A stretch of 64,000 bases of DNA from Candidatus Accumulibacter necessarius (lineage in GTDB: Bacteria > Pseudomonadota > Gammaproteobacteria > Burkholderiales > Rhodocyclaceae). The stretch's first letter is position 1; each line of letters starts with the position of its first letter. The stretch covers positions 1-64,000 of the forward strand of contig JAFLDL010000018.1 of assembly GCA_017302435.1 (NCBI GenBank), read 5' to 3'. The notes below the pieces were generated by a model. It was not told the origin of the DNA. It did no database searches and saw only the letters and a program-made list of their open reading frames with translations. Made by a program: the position numbers and the translations under genes. Below are positions 57,713 through 64,000 of the stretch, piece by piece.

Positions 57713-60700
57713 TCAAAAGCCTTCCCACATCTTCTGCAGGCGTTTGCTCGACACCGGCACCGGCGTCCGCAGTTCCTGGGCGAACAGCTGGACGCGCAAT
57801 TCCTCGAGCAGCCAGCGGAACTGCTCGAGTTGCGCGTCGCTGACGCCCTGCCTGGCGAGCACACTGGCGCGGCGCTCGTAATGGGTCCATAGCGGCGCCA
57901 GCTCGGCCAGCAGGCGCGCATCACGCGCCGCGCCCAACGCACCGCCCGCTTTCAGCTTGTCGAGACGCAGCGCAATCGCCCGCAGATAGCGCGGATAGTG
58001 CTGCAGACGCTCGAAAGGCGTCTCGATGATGAAGCGCTGGTTGAGCAGCCGCGCCAGTTGCCCGTCGATGTCCTGCACCGTCGTGGCAAAGGCCTTGAAG
58101 GCCGGCAGCTTCTTCTGCAGTGCCTGCCAGTCGCTGAGGATCTGTCCGACCAGGCGGCAGATCTCCTGCGCCAGCAGGCCGATCCGTGGCTTCGCCTCAA
58201 GGCAGCGCGTGCGAAAACCCGCGGCATCGGTCGGCCAGGGTTCGACCAAGCAGGCGCGCGCGCAGCTCAGGTCGATCAACTGCCGCCGCAGTTCATCAAG
58301 CGTGCCAAGCGCCATGAACTGCATCGCCATCTGGTTGAGCCCCGGCAGGTTCTTCTCGAGATACTTGAGTTGTTCGCGGAACTGCAGCATGAACAGGCGC
58401 AGCAACCCCGCCCGGTGTGCCTGCTGCGCCTCGGCCGGCGTATCGTAGACGCGCAGCGAGACGCTGTCGCCGTCGTCGACCAGGCCGGGGTAGCCGAGCA
58501 CCCGCTGACCGCTACCGACGCTCACCTCCATCAGCTCGGGCAGTTCGTCGAAGGTCCAGTCGCGCATCCCGGCATACTCGCCCGGCGTTTCGTGCAGCTC
58601 CGAGAACTCGTGCTTGGCTTCGCGCCCCCACTCGGCGCGCAGTTCGTTCAGCTGGCGGCTCATCCCGAGCTGCCGCCCGTTCTCGTCAACCAGGCGAAAG
58701 TTGAACGACAGGTGCGCCGGCAAGGCATCCGGGCGAAAAGCGTCGGGGGTGATCTCCCAGCCGCGCGCGTTGAGCCCGCGCGACTGCAGAATGAAGTGGA
58801 TCAGCGCCAGGACCAGCGGCTTGTCGACCGGCGGCACCTGCGCCACGAACTCGGCGGCGAATTCGGGCACCGGCACCAGCTTGGCGCGCAGCCGCTGCGG
58901 CAGCGTCTTCACCAGCTGCACCACCTTCTCCTTGAGCAGGCCGGGCACCAGCCACTCGCAGCGCGCAAGCGGAATCTGGTTCAACTGCGCCAGCGGCACG
59001 GTCAGCGTCACGCCATCGCGCGGGCTGCCGGGTTCGAAGTGGTAGGCCAGCCCGTAATCGACCCCGGCGAGCCGCAGCTGATGCGGGAAGGCCTCGCTGG
59101 TCACGCCGGCGGCCTCGTGCCGCATCAGGTCTTCGCGCTGCAGGTAGAGCAGACGCGGCGTCTCGCGCTCGGCCTCGCGCCGCCACTTGTCGAAGGCAGC
59201 GCCGCTGTAGAGGTCCGGCGGGATCAGGCGGTCGTAGAAGGCAAAGATCAACTCGTCGTCGACCAGCACGTCGGGCCGGCGGGACTTGTGCTCGAGCGTT
59301 TCGATCTCGAGCATCAACTGCTGGTTGTGCGTGTAGAAACCCCAGCGACGCTCGAACTCCTCGCTGACCTCACCGCCGACCAGCGCCTGGCGGATGAAAA
59401 TCTCGCGCGCCGCCGGCGGATCCAGCGGCCCGAAGTTCACCCGCCGGCGGGCATCGACGACGATCCCATACAGGGTAATCCGCTCGAAAGCGATCGCCTG
59501 CATCGCCTTCTTTTCCCAGTGCGGGTCGAACCAGCTGCGCTTGAGGAGATGCGCGCCGACCCGTTCCAGCCACTCGGGCTCGATGCGTGCGACGCAGCGT
59601 GCAAAAAGGCGCGTGGTCTCGCTGATCTCGGCGGCAACGATCCACTTGCCGGCCTTCTTCTGCAGCGCCGAGCCCGGATGGATCAGGAACTTGATGCCAC
59701 GCGCGCCGAGATAATGCGCCGACTCTTCGGATTTGCAGCCGAGGTTGCCGAGCAACCCGGCGAGCAGCGCGCGATGGATGGCGTCGTAGGTCGCCGGCAA
59801 GGCGTTCTCCTGCCAATGGTGCTCGGCCGCCAGCGCGTGCAACTGGCTGTGGATATCGCGCCACTCGCGCATGCGCAGCGCCGAGAGGAAATTCTCGTGG
59901 CACGCCTCGACCAGCTTGCGCTGTGACTTGCGGTGTTCGACCTCGGCCTGGTACCAGTCCCAGAGCCTGAGCCAGGAGAGAAACTCCGACTTCTCGTCGG
60001 CGAACTTGCGGTGCGCGGCGTCGGCCGTTCCCTGCCGCTCCTGCGGCCGCTCGCGCGGGTCCTGCACGGACAATGCGGCGGCGATCACCAGTACCTCGCG
60101 CAGGCAGCCCTCGTCGCGGGCGGCGACGATCATCCGCCCGAGCCGCGGGTCGAGCGGCATCTTCGCAAGTTCCTGGCCGGTCGGTGTCAGCGCATGTTCG
60201 GCCGTCACCGCACCGAGTTCGAGCAGCAACTGGTAACCGTCGCTTATCGCCTTGCGCGGCGGCGCCTCGAGGAAGGGAAAATCCTCGACGTTGCCCAGAC
60301 GCAACGCCTTCATGCGCAGGATCACGCCGGCCAGCGACGAGCGCACGATCTCCGGGTCGGCATACGTTGGCCGCAGGGCGAAATCCTGTTCTTCGTACAG
60401 GCGGATGCACACCCCCGCCGCCACCCGGCCGCAGCGCCCGGAACGCTGGTTGGCCGAAGCCTGGGCGATTTTCTCGATCTGCAACTGTTCGACCTTGTTG
60501 CGATACGAGTAGCGCTTGACGCGCGCCAGCCCCGAATCGACGACGTAGCGGATTCCCGGCACGGTCAGCGAGGTCTCGGCGACATTGGTCGCCAGCACGA
60601 TGCGGCGGCCGACGTGCGGCTTGAAGATGCGGCTCTGCTCCTCGGCCGACAGGCGGGCAAACAAGGGCAGGATCTCGGTGTGCGGCGGGTGATGCTTGCG

Positions 60701-61642
60701 CAGCGCTTCGGCCGCGTCACGGATCTCGCGCTCGCCAGGCAGGAAGACCAGCACGTCGCCCGGCCCGACGCGATGCAGCTCGTCGCAGGCGTCGGCAATC
60801 GCGTCGTAGAGATCGCGTTCGTCGTCCGGTGCGGCGTTGCTCGCCGCGTTCGCCACCGCATCGCCTGGCGCCTTCTGCAACGGGCGATAACGCAGCTCGA
60901 CCGGAAACAGCCGGCCCGAAACCTCGATCACCGGCGCGCCACCGAAGTGCTGCGAAAAGCGCTCGGCATCGATCGTCGCCGAAGTGATGATCAGCTTCAG
61001 GTCGCGCCGCTTCGGCAGTAGTTGCTTGAGATAGCCGAGCAGGAAATCGATGTTCAGGCTGCGCTCGTGCGCCTCGTCGATGATCAGCGTGTCGTATTGC
61101 TCCAGCCAGGGGTCGCCCTGCGTCTCGGCGAGCAGGATGCCGTCGGTCATCAGCTTGACGAAGGCATCGGGCGAGCTGCGGTCGCTGAAACGGATCTTGT
61201 AGCCGACCAGGCGGCCGGGTTCGCTCTGCAGCTCCTGCGCGATGCGCGCCGCCGTCGCCCGCGCGGCGATCCGCCGCGGCTGCGTGTGGCCGATCAGGCC
61301 AGTCGTTCCGCGGCCGAGTTCGAGACAGATCTTCGGGATCTGCGTCGTCTTGCCGGAGCCGGTTTCGCCGCAGACGATGACCACAGGGTGCTTCGCGATC
61401 AGCGCCGCGATTTCGTCGCGGCGAGTGTTGACCGGCAGGTCGTCGGCAAACTCCGGTTTTGGCAGGCGCGCCCGGCGCGCCGCGACCGCCGCGCGCGATC
61501 TGCCGAGCAACTCGTCGCGCTGCGCCTGCAGCGCATCGCGCTTGCTGCCGAAAACGTGCCGCAGGTCGCGCGCCATCGACCGCAAACGGCGCTGATCGAG
61601 TGCCAGGCAGTCGGCCAAGGGGTCAGCCGGCAGGGATGGCAT
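57713..61642 (-). CDS. hrpA: ATP-dependent RNA helicase HrpA (DEAH box)
   Basis: 1,309 residues, about the length of E. coli HrpA. Motifs: Walker A GETGSGKTTQIP, Ia HTQPRRIAARATA, DEAH in LIIDEAHERSLNIDFLLGYL, SATIDAERF, VLATNVAETSLTVPGIRYVVDSG and QRSGRCGRVA. The helicase-associated domain, OB fold and the long DUF3418 C-terminal region (GMRDWTFDELPELMEVS, FRLVDENGRQLGMSR) follow. HrpA is linked to mRNA processing and rescue of stalled or collided ribosomes. The start is ATG 61642. Monocistronic; no sign of decay. Confidence 0.95.
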   Translation of the reverse strand: MPSLPADPLADCLALDQRRLRSMARDLRHVFGSKRDALQAQRDELLGRSRAAVAARRARLPKPEFADDLPVNTRRDEIAALIAKHPVVIVCGETGSGKTTQIPKICLELGRGTTGLIGHTQPRRIAARATAARIAQELQSEPGRLVGYKIRFSDRSSPDAFVKLMTDGILLAETQGDPWLEQYDTLIIDEAHERSLNIDFLLGYLKQLLPKRRDLKLIITSATIDAERFSQHFGGAPVIEVSGRLFPVELRYRPLQKAPGDAVANAASNAAPDDERDLYDAIADACDELHRVGPGDVLVFLPGEREIRDAAEALRKHHPPHTEILPLFARLSAEEQSRIFKPHVGRRIVLATNVAETSLTVPGIRYVVDSGLARVKRYSYRNKVEQLQIEKIAQASANQRSGRCGRVAAGVCIRLYEEQDFALRPTYADPEIVRSSLAGVILRMKALRLGNVEDFPFLEAPPRKAISDGYQLLLELGAVTAEHALTPTGQELAKMPLDPRLGRMIVAARDEGCLREVLVIAAALSVQDPRERPQERQGTADAAHRKFADEKSEFLSWLRLWDWYQAEVEHRKSQRKLVEACHENFLSALRMREWRDIHSQLHALAAEHHWQENALPATYDAIHRALLAGLLGNLGCKSEESAHYLGARGIKFLIHPGSALQKKAGKWIVAAEISETTRLFARCVARIEPEWLERVGAHLLKRSWFDPHWEKKAMQAIAFERITLYGIVVDARRRVNFGPLDPPAAREIFIRQALVGGEVSEEFERRWGFYTHNQQLMLEIETLEHKSRRPDVLVDDELIFAFYDRLIPPDLYSGAAFDKWRREAERETPRLLYLQREDLMRHEAAGVTSEAFPHQLRLAGVDYGLAYHFEPGSPRDGVTLTVPLAQLNQIPLARCEWLVPGLLKEKVVQLVKTLPQRLRAKLVPVPEFAAEFVAQVPPVDKPLVLALIHFILQSRGLNARGWEITPDAFRPDALPAHLSFNFRLVDENGRQLGMSRQLNELRAEWGREAKHEFSELHETPGEYAGMRDWTFDELPELMEVSVGSGQRVLGYPGLVDDGDSVSLRVYDTPAEAQQAHRAGLLRLFMLQFREQLKYLEKNLPGLNQMAMQFMALGTLDELRRQLIDLSCARACLVEPWPTDAAGFRTRCLEAKPRIGLLAQEICRLVGQILSDWQALQKKLPAFKAFATTVQDIDGQLARLLNQRFIIETPFERLQHYPRYLRAIALRLDKLKAGGALGAARDARLLAELAPLWTHYERRASVLARQGVSDAQLEQFRWLLEELRVQLFAQELRTPVPVSSKRLQKMWEGF

Positions 61643-61785
61643 TCGCGCTTGCGGAGAAGGGGAGCGGACTGAGGATCATCGGTCGAGGAAATTGGGCGAT
61701 AGGAGCCAGACCTGTGCGGCAAGGCTCCACGGTCGCGCCCGGCACATGGGCATCCGGGCGCCGCGGCACGCTAGGGTCGTAGCGT

Positions 61786-61866
61786 CGTAGGTTGGGTTAG
61801 GCCGCAGGCCGTAAGCCAACATCCCACGGAAAAAAGTCCGCTTACGCTGCGCCAACCCGACCTGCG
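61786..61866. repeat. Imperfect inverted repeat / hairpin between hrpA and intI
   Basis: GTTGGGTTAGGCC (61791-61803) and GGCCGTAAGCCAAC (61807-61820) form a hairpin. A third arm (CTTACGCTGCGCCAACCC, 61841-61858) is an imperfect inverse copy of the first, followed by GACCTGCG mirroring CGTAGG at 61786. Related GTAGG-TTGGGTTAG repeats are dispersed in many proteobacterial genomes. It sits beyond the 3' ends of neither gene's coding region and has no coding content. Confidence 0.55.
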
Positions 61867-61908
61867 AAGGTGCCCGCGCATGCCCGTGAAAAGTCTCACC
61901 CGCGCATT

Positions 61909-62928
61909 CTACACCAGTGCGTCGAGCGGACTCCGAACCCCTCGTCCACCGCTGTTGAGCACGTGCGTGTAGATCATCGTCGTGGCCACATCCGAATGAC
62001 CCAGCAGCTCCTGCACGGTGCGAATGTCGTAGCCGCTTTCGAGCAGACAAGTGGCGAACGAATGGCGCATGGTGTGCGGAGTGGCCGGCTTGCTGATGCC
62101 GGCGTGGCGTAGCGCGTTGCGCATTGTGCGCTGAATACTTTGGGCCTCGACATGGTGTCGGCGTACCGCTCCGGAGCGTGGGTCGACCGATCGCCTGGCG
62201 GCGACGAAGACATACTGCCACGCCCATTCGCATGCGGCATGCGGATACTTTCTCGCCAGCGCCCACGGCAGGTAGACTTCGCCGCAACCTGCGGCAAGGT
62301 CTTCATCGTGCAGCGCCGTCACCCTTGCCAGATGACTTTTCAGCGGGGCGGCCAGCGTATTGGGCAACATCGTCACCCTGTCCTTGAAACCCTTCCCCTC
62401 GCGCACGAGGATTTCGCCGCGCGCAAAGTCGACATCCTTCACCCGCAAGCGCAGACACTCCATGATGCGCATGCCGGTACCGTAGAGCAGCCGCAGGATC
62501 AGCCCGGCGGTGCCCTCGATCAGCACCAGCAGGCGCTGGACTTCGTCAGGCGTGAGAACGACTGGCAAGCGCTTCGAAGCCTTCGCCGATTCAACGTCAT
62601 CCAGCCACGGCAGCTCGGTCTCCAGCACCTCCTTGTAGAGGAAAAGCAAGGCGCTCTTCGCCTGGTTCTGAGTCGATGCCGAAACACGCCCGGCGACCGC
62701 AAGGTGAGTAAGAAACGCCTCGACCTCGTGCGCCCCCATTTCACGAGGGTGCCGCTTGTTGTGAAAGAGGATGAAGCGTCGTACCCAGCCGCAATAGGCC
62801 TGCTCCGTGCGTATGCTATAGTGCTTGAAACGGATGCGGTCGCTGAGTTGATCGAGCAGCCGCCGGGGTGGTTGCGGCGCCTGGGGGACATTGACGCAAT
62901 TGCCGGAAATTTTAGTGGACCGGTCCAT
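61909..62928 (-). CDS. intI: Integron integrase (tyrosine recombinase)
   Basis: 339 residues. Tyrosine-recombinase catalytic residues are present: Arg in [19 protein letters not shown], His-x-x-Arg in [14 protein letters not shown], and His/Tyr in [14 protein letters not shown]. The segment between, [20 protein letters not shown] to [20 protein letters not shown], is the extra IntI-specific domain, and the C-terminal [16 protein letters not shown] matches IntI proteins closely. IntI recombines attC cassettes into attI. I start at ATG 62928 (MDRSTKISG), with GAGGTG upstream; ATG 62940 lacks a ribosome binding site. It is divergent from a cassette array on the plus strand. A LexA-type box 39 bases upstream indicates SOS control. 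Confidence 0.95.
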   Translation of the reverse strand: MDRSTKISGNCVNVPQAPQPPRRLLDQLSDRIRFKHYSIRTEQAYCGWVRRFILFHNKRHPREMGAHEVEAFLTHLAVAGRVSASTQNQAKSALLFLYKEVLETELPWLDDVESAKASKRLPVVLTPDEVQRLLVLIEGTAGLILRLLYGTGMRIMECLRLRVKDVDFARGEILVREGKGFKDRVTMLPNTLAAPLKSHLARVTALHDEDLAAGCGEVYLPWALARKYPHAACEWAWQYVFVAARRSVDPRSGAVRRHHVEAQSIQRTMRNALRHAGISKPATPHTMRHSFATCLLESGYDIRTVQELLGHSDVATTMIYTHVLNSGGRGVRSPLDALV

Positions 62929-62966
62929 GGCACACCTCATTGTTTTGTCAGAGACTTTTTCGTTTG

Positions 62967-62982
62967 CTGTACATGTGTACAG
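62967..62982. promoter_or_regulatory. LexA-type (SOS) box in the intI promoter region
   Basis: CTGTACATGTGTACAG fits the CTG-N10-CAG LexA consensus with near-complete dyad symmetry. It lies 39 bases upstream of the intI start. LexA repression of intI is established for several integrons, so integrase expression is probably induced by DNA damage. Confidence 0.82.
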
Positions 62983-62988
62983 TATAAT
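62983..62988 (+). promoter_or_regulatory. -10-like hexamer facing the cassettes
   Basis: TATAAT directly abuts the LexA box and points into the cassette array, 45 bases before the array starts. A convincing -35 was not found (TCGTTT at 62960-62965 has 17-base spacing but matches poorly). It is the best candidate for the cassette promoter Pc. Confidence 0.4.
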
Positions 62989-63033
62989 GATGCAAAGCTT
63001 TGCGTCAAGTAGGATTGCTACTTCACGTTAGCC
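62989..63033 (+). other. attI-side recombination region
   Basis: The first cassette begins at GTTAGCC (63027-63033), where crossover falls between G and TT. This site is the exact reverse complement of GGCTAAC, the R'' box of the downstream attC, as expected when both derive from one cassette. The bases to the left, up to the promoter region, form attI. Its internal weak integrase-binding sites cannot be delimited by eye. Confidence 0.7.
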
Positions 63034-63799
63034 CTGCCGATGGTCCTGCGCGCAATCCTCCGGCCTCTCGTATGGCTCTACCTCTGCGCTGTATCGCTGA
63101 CGGTCTGGGGCGAGAGTACCTGTTACGGATCCGTGAGTAACGGCCGACTGGAGAATGGAGTCGGGCTGCCGGGGAACGGCCGAAACTTCAGCGCCTATAG
63201 CTCCGCTGCGGGAGTGCTTCGGCGGACTTATGTTCACTCCAAGGTCGCTGAGATCGTCTCTGCCGCGTATAGCGCGCTTGAGAAGACAGCTCCTGGTAAG
63301 GTATTCGTCTACGGGGAGACCGGTTGGCCATCCGGAGGTCGATTTCGGCCGCACAAGACACACCAGAACGGGCTTTCGGTGGATTTCATGGTGCCAGTTG
63401 TCGACAGCGCCGAACGGTCGGTGGCATTGCCGGGCAACGCGCTTAACCGGTTCGGGTACGACCTCGAGTTTGACGAAGTCGGGAAGTATCAGACTCTGCA
63501 GATTGATTTCGAGGCGATGGCGGAGCATATCTACCAGCTGCAACTTGCCGCACGCGCTCGCTCGGCGGATATTGCGCTAGTGATCTTTGATCCGCGCTTC
63601 CTGAAGTCACTACTCGCCGCGCCCAGGGGGGCATACCTCAGGCAGAATGTGAAATTCCTTCAGGGGCCGGCCTGGTGGAGACATGACGAGCACTACCACA
63701 TTGATTTCGCGGTCCCCTGCAGAACAATGCAGGGCTAACCAATGCGTCAACCGGAGGGTACCCGCCGCGTTACGCGCCGGCGCCCGGTTACGCATGTCG
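63028..63799 (+). mobile_element. Integron gene cassette 1
   Basis: The cassette runs from TTAGCC after the attI junction to the G that opens the next GTTGGGC. Its start GTTAGCCCTGC and the sequence GCAGGGCTAAC at 63729-63739 are perfect 11-base complements, which is how a circular cassette's attC arms would pair. It carries one gene, in cassette orientation, with 12 bases before its ATG and its stop inside attC. It therefore depends on the integron promoter. Confidence 0.85.
63040..63738 (+). CDS. Exported MepA-like penicillin-insensitive murein endopeptidase (cassette gene)
   Basis: 232 residues. A signal-peptide-like N-terminus (MVLRAILRPLVWLYLCAVSL, likely processed after WGES) is followed by the motif set of LAS/MepA zinc peptidases: GETGWPSGGRFRPHKTHQNG then LSVDFMVPV (His...Asp ligands), and WWRHDEHYHIDFAVPC (HxH). 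E. coli MepA cuts D-Ala-meso-DAP crosslinks in murein, and similar chemistry is likely here. Start ATG 63040 has no visible ribosome binding site, and the TAA stop lies within attC. Similar cassette proteins may be misnamed in databases; the metal-site pattern supports peptidase. Confidence 0.82.
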   Translation: MVLRAILRPLVWLYLCAVSLTVWGESTCYGSVSNGRLENGVGLPGNGRNFSAYSSAAGVLRRTYVHSKVAEIVSAAYSALEKTAPGKVFVYGETGWPSGGRFRPHKTHQNGLSVDFMVPVVDSAERSVALPGNALNRFGYDLEFDEVGKYQTLQIDFEAMAEHIYQLQLAARARSADIALVIFDPRFLKSLLAAPRGAYLRQNVKFLQGPAWWRHDEHYHIDFAVPCRTMQG

Positions 63800-63805
63800 T
63801 TGGGC
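63733..63805 (+). other. attC recombination site of cassette 1
   Basis: R'' GGCTAAC (63733-63739), L'' ATGCGTCAACC (63742-63752), L' GGTTACGCAT (63786-63795), R' GTTGGGC (63799-63805). L'' and L' pair except for one extra C in L'', the extrahelical base expected in attC hairpins. R' matches the GTTRRRY core. Total length is about 73 bases with a GC-rich centre. Confidence 0.85.
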
Positions 63806-63814
63806 ATCTGAATA

Positions 63815-64000
63815 ATGACTAAACGCCAAGTAGCAGTTGGTCACCTGAGGACAGGAAAACCCTTACACTTGATTGCGCAAGAAATGGATGTATCGTTCCA
63901 AACGATCGTCCGCTACATGAAACTACAAGTTGCCGAAGGCGGCGTAACAGCTTCAGAAGTGTTCTTCGGAATCGATCCCGCACGCCGGAATCAACTTCAC
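63815..64000 (+). CDS. Cassette 2 protein with helix-turn-helix, truncated by the window end
   Basis: From ATG 63815, 62 codons are open to the window end. GKPLHLIAQEMDVSFQTIVR followed by YMKLQVAEG resembles a helix-turn-helix, and ASEVFFGID follows. It lies 10 bases after the attC R' box, as expected for a cassette gene, and may be a small DNA-binding protein such as an antitoxin or regulator. Its base composition is less GC-rich than the neighbourhood, consistent with mobility. The 3' end and its attC are outside the window. Confidence 0.6.
   Translation, partial: MTKRQVAVGHLRTGKPLHLIAQEMDVSFQTIVRYMKLQVAEGGVTASEVFFGIDPARRNQLH

Noticed and set aside
57998-59926. 642-codon plus-strand open frame opposite hrpA
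   Set aside because: Antisense of the conserved HrpA C-terminal region; composition is typical of a codon-bias artefact.
61786-61866. Additional attC site downstream of intI
   Set aside because: It contains GTTAGGC, but no matching R''/L'' arms in the right order were found, and it lies on the wrong side of intI for the array. It fits a dispersed hairpin repeat better.

Overview
The window looks like a chromosomal segment of a GC-rich betaproteobacterium, most plausibly a Rhodocyclaceae member close to 'Candidatus Accumulibacter'. That is an inference from the tRNA-Leu/secG/14-gene nuo arrangement, the betaproteobacterial character of the Nuo, HrpA and Kdp proteins, the GC-rich codon use and the REP-like palindromes. 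No 16S rRNA gene is present to confirm it.

Layout. 1-5.9 kb is an accessory island: the tail of an IS630-type transposase, a McrBC-like pair (AAA+ motor with a DUF3578-type N-terminus, then a DUF2357/PD-(D/E)XK nuclease), and an AlbA_2/HATPase protein. 6.2-9.4 kb (minus strand) is a polar amino-acid ABC importer (hisJ-hisQ-hisM-hisP). 9.6-16.6 kb (minus) is a complete lysine fermentation cluster (kamA, kdd, a KamB-like P-loop protein, kamD, kamE, kal, kce). It diverges from an Lrp/AsnC regulator, with a perfect 9-bp inverted repeat between the two. 17.2-26.9 kb is the Kdp potassium system with a small upstream ORF, kdpFABC, a corA gene in the middle, then kdpDE. 27.1-35.9 kb holds prfC, yceH, an HD-GYP response regulator, a 1,448-residue hybrid histidine kinase and a Nudix hydrolase. 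36.0-50.5 kb (minus) is nuoA-N, preceded by tRNA-Leu(GAG) and secG. 51.6-53.7 kb encodes a membrane histidine-kinase-like protein fused to a DnaQ-type exonuclease. 54.2-56.0 kb holds two convergent decayed genes, one a rhomboid protease that has lost its catalytic core. 56.1-57.5 kb holds REP-like palindromes, bfd and two bacterioferritin genes. 57.7-61.6 kb is hrpA.

The right end (61.9-64.0 kb) is an integron: intI on the minus strand, a LexA-type box in its promoter region, an attI-side junction, a first cassette encoding an exported MepA-like murein endopeptidase, a recognisable attC, and a second cassette cut by the window end.

How the genes work together. The importer probably feeds lysine into KamA-KamDE-Kdd-Kce-Kal, giving acetoacetate and crotonyl-CoA, with the Lrp-type protein as local sensor. 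KdpDE should control kdpFABC, and a KdpE-like box lies upstream. Bfd and the two Bfr subunits form an iron store in which heme-ligand and ferroxidase residues appear to be divided between the subunits. The least conventional items are the kinase-like/exonuclease fusion without a phospho-acceptor histidine, the SOS-linked integron with a cell-wall hydrolase cassette, and the McrBC-like/AlbA_2 island.
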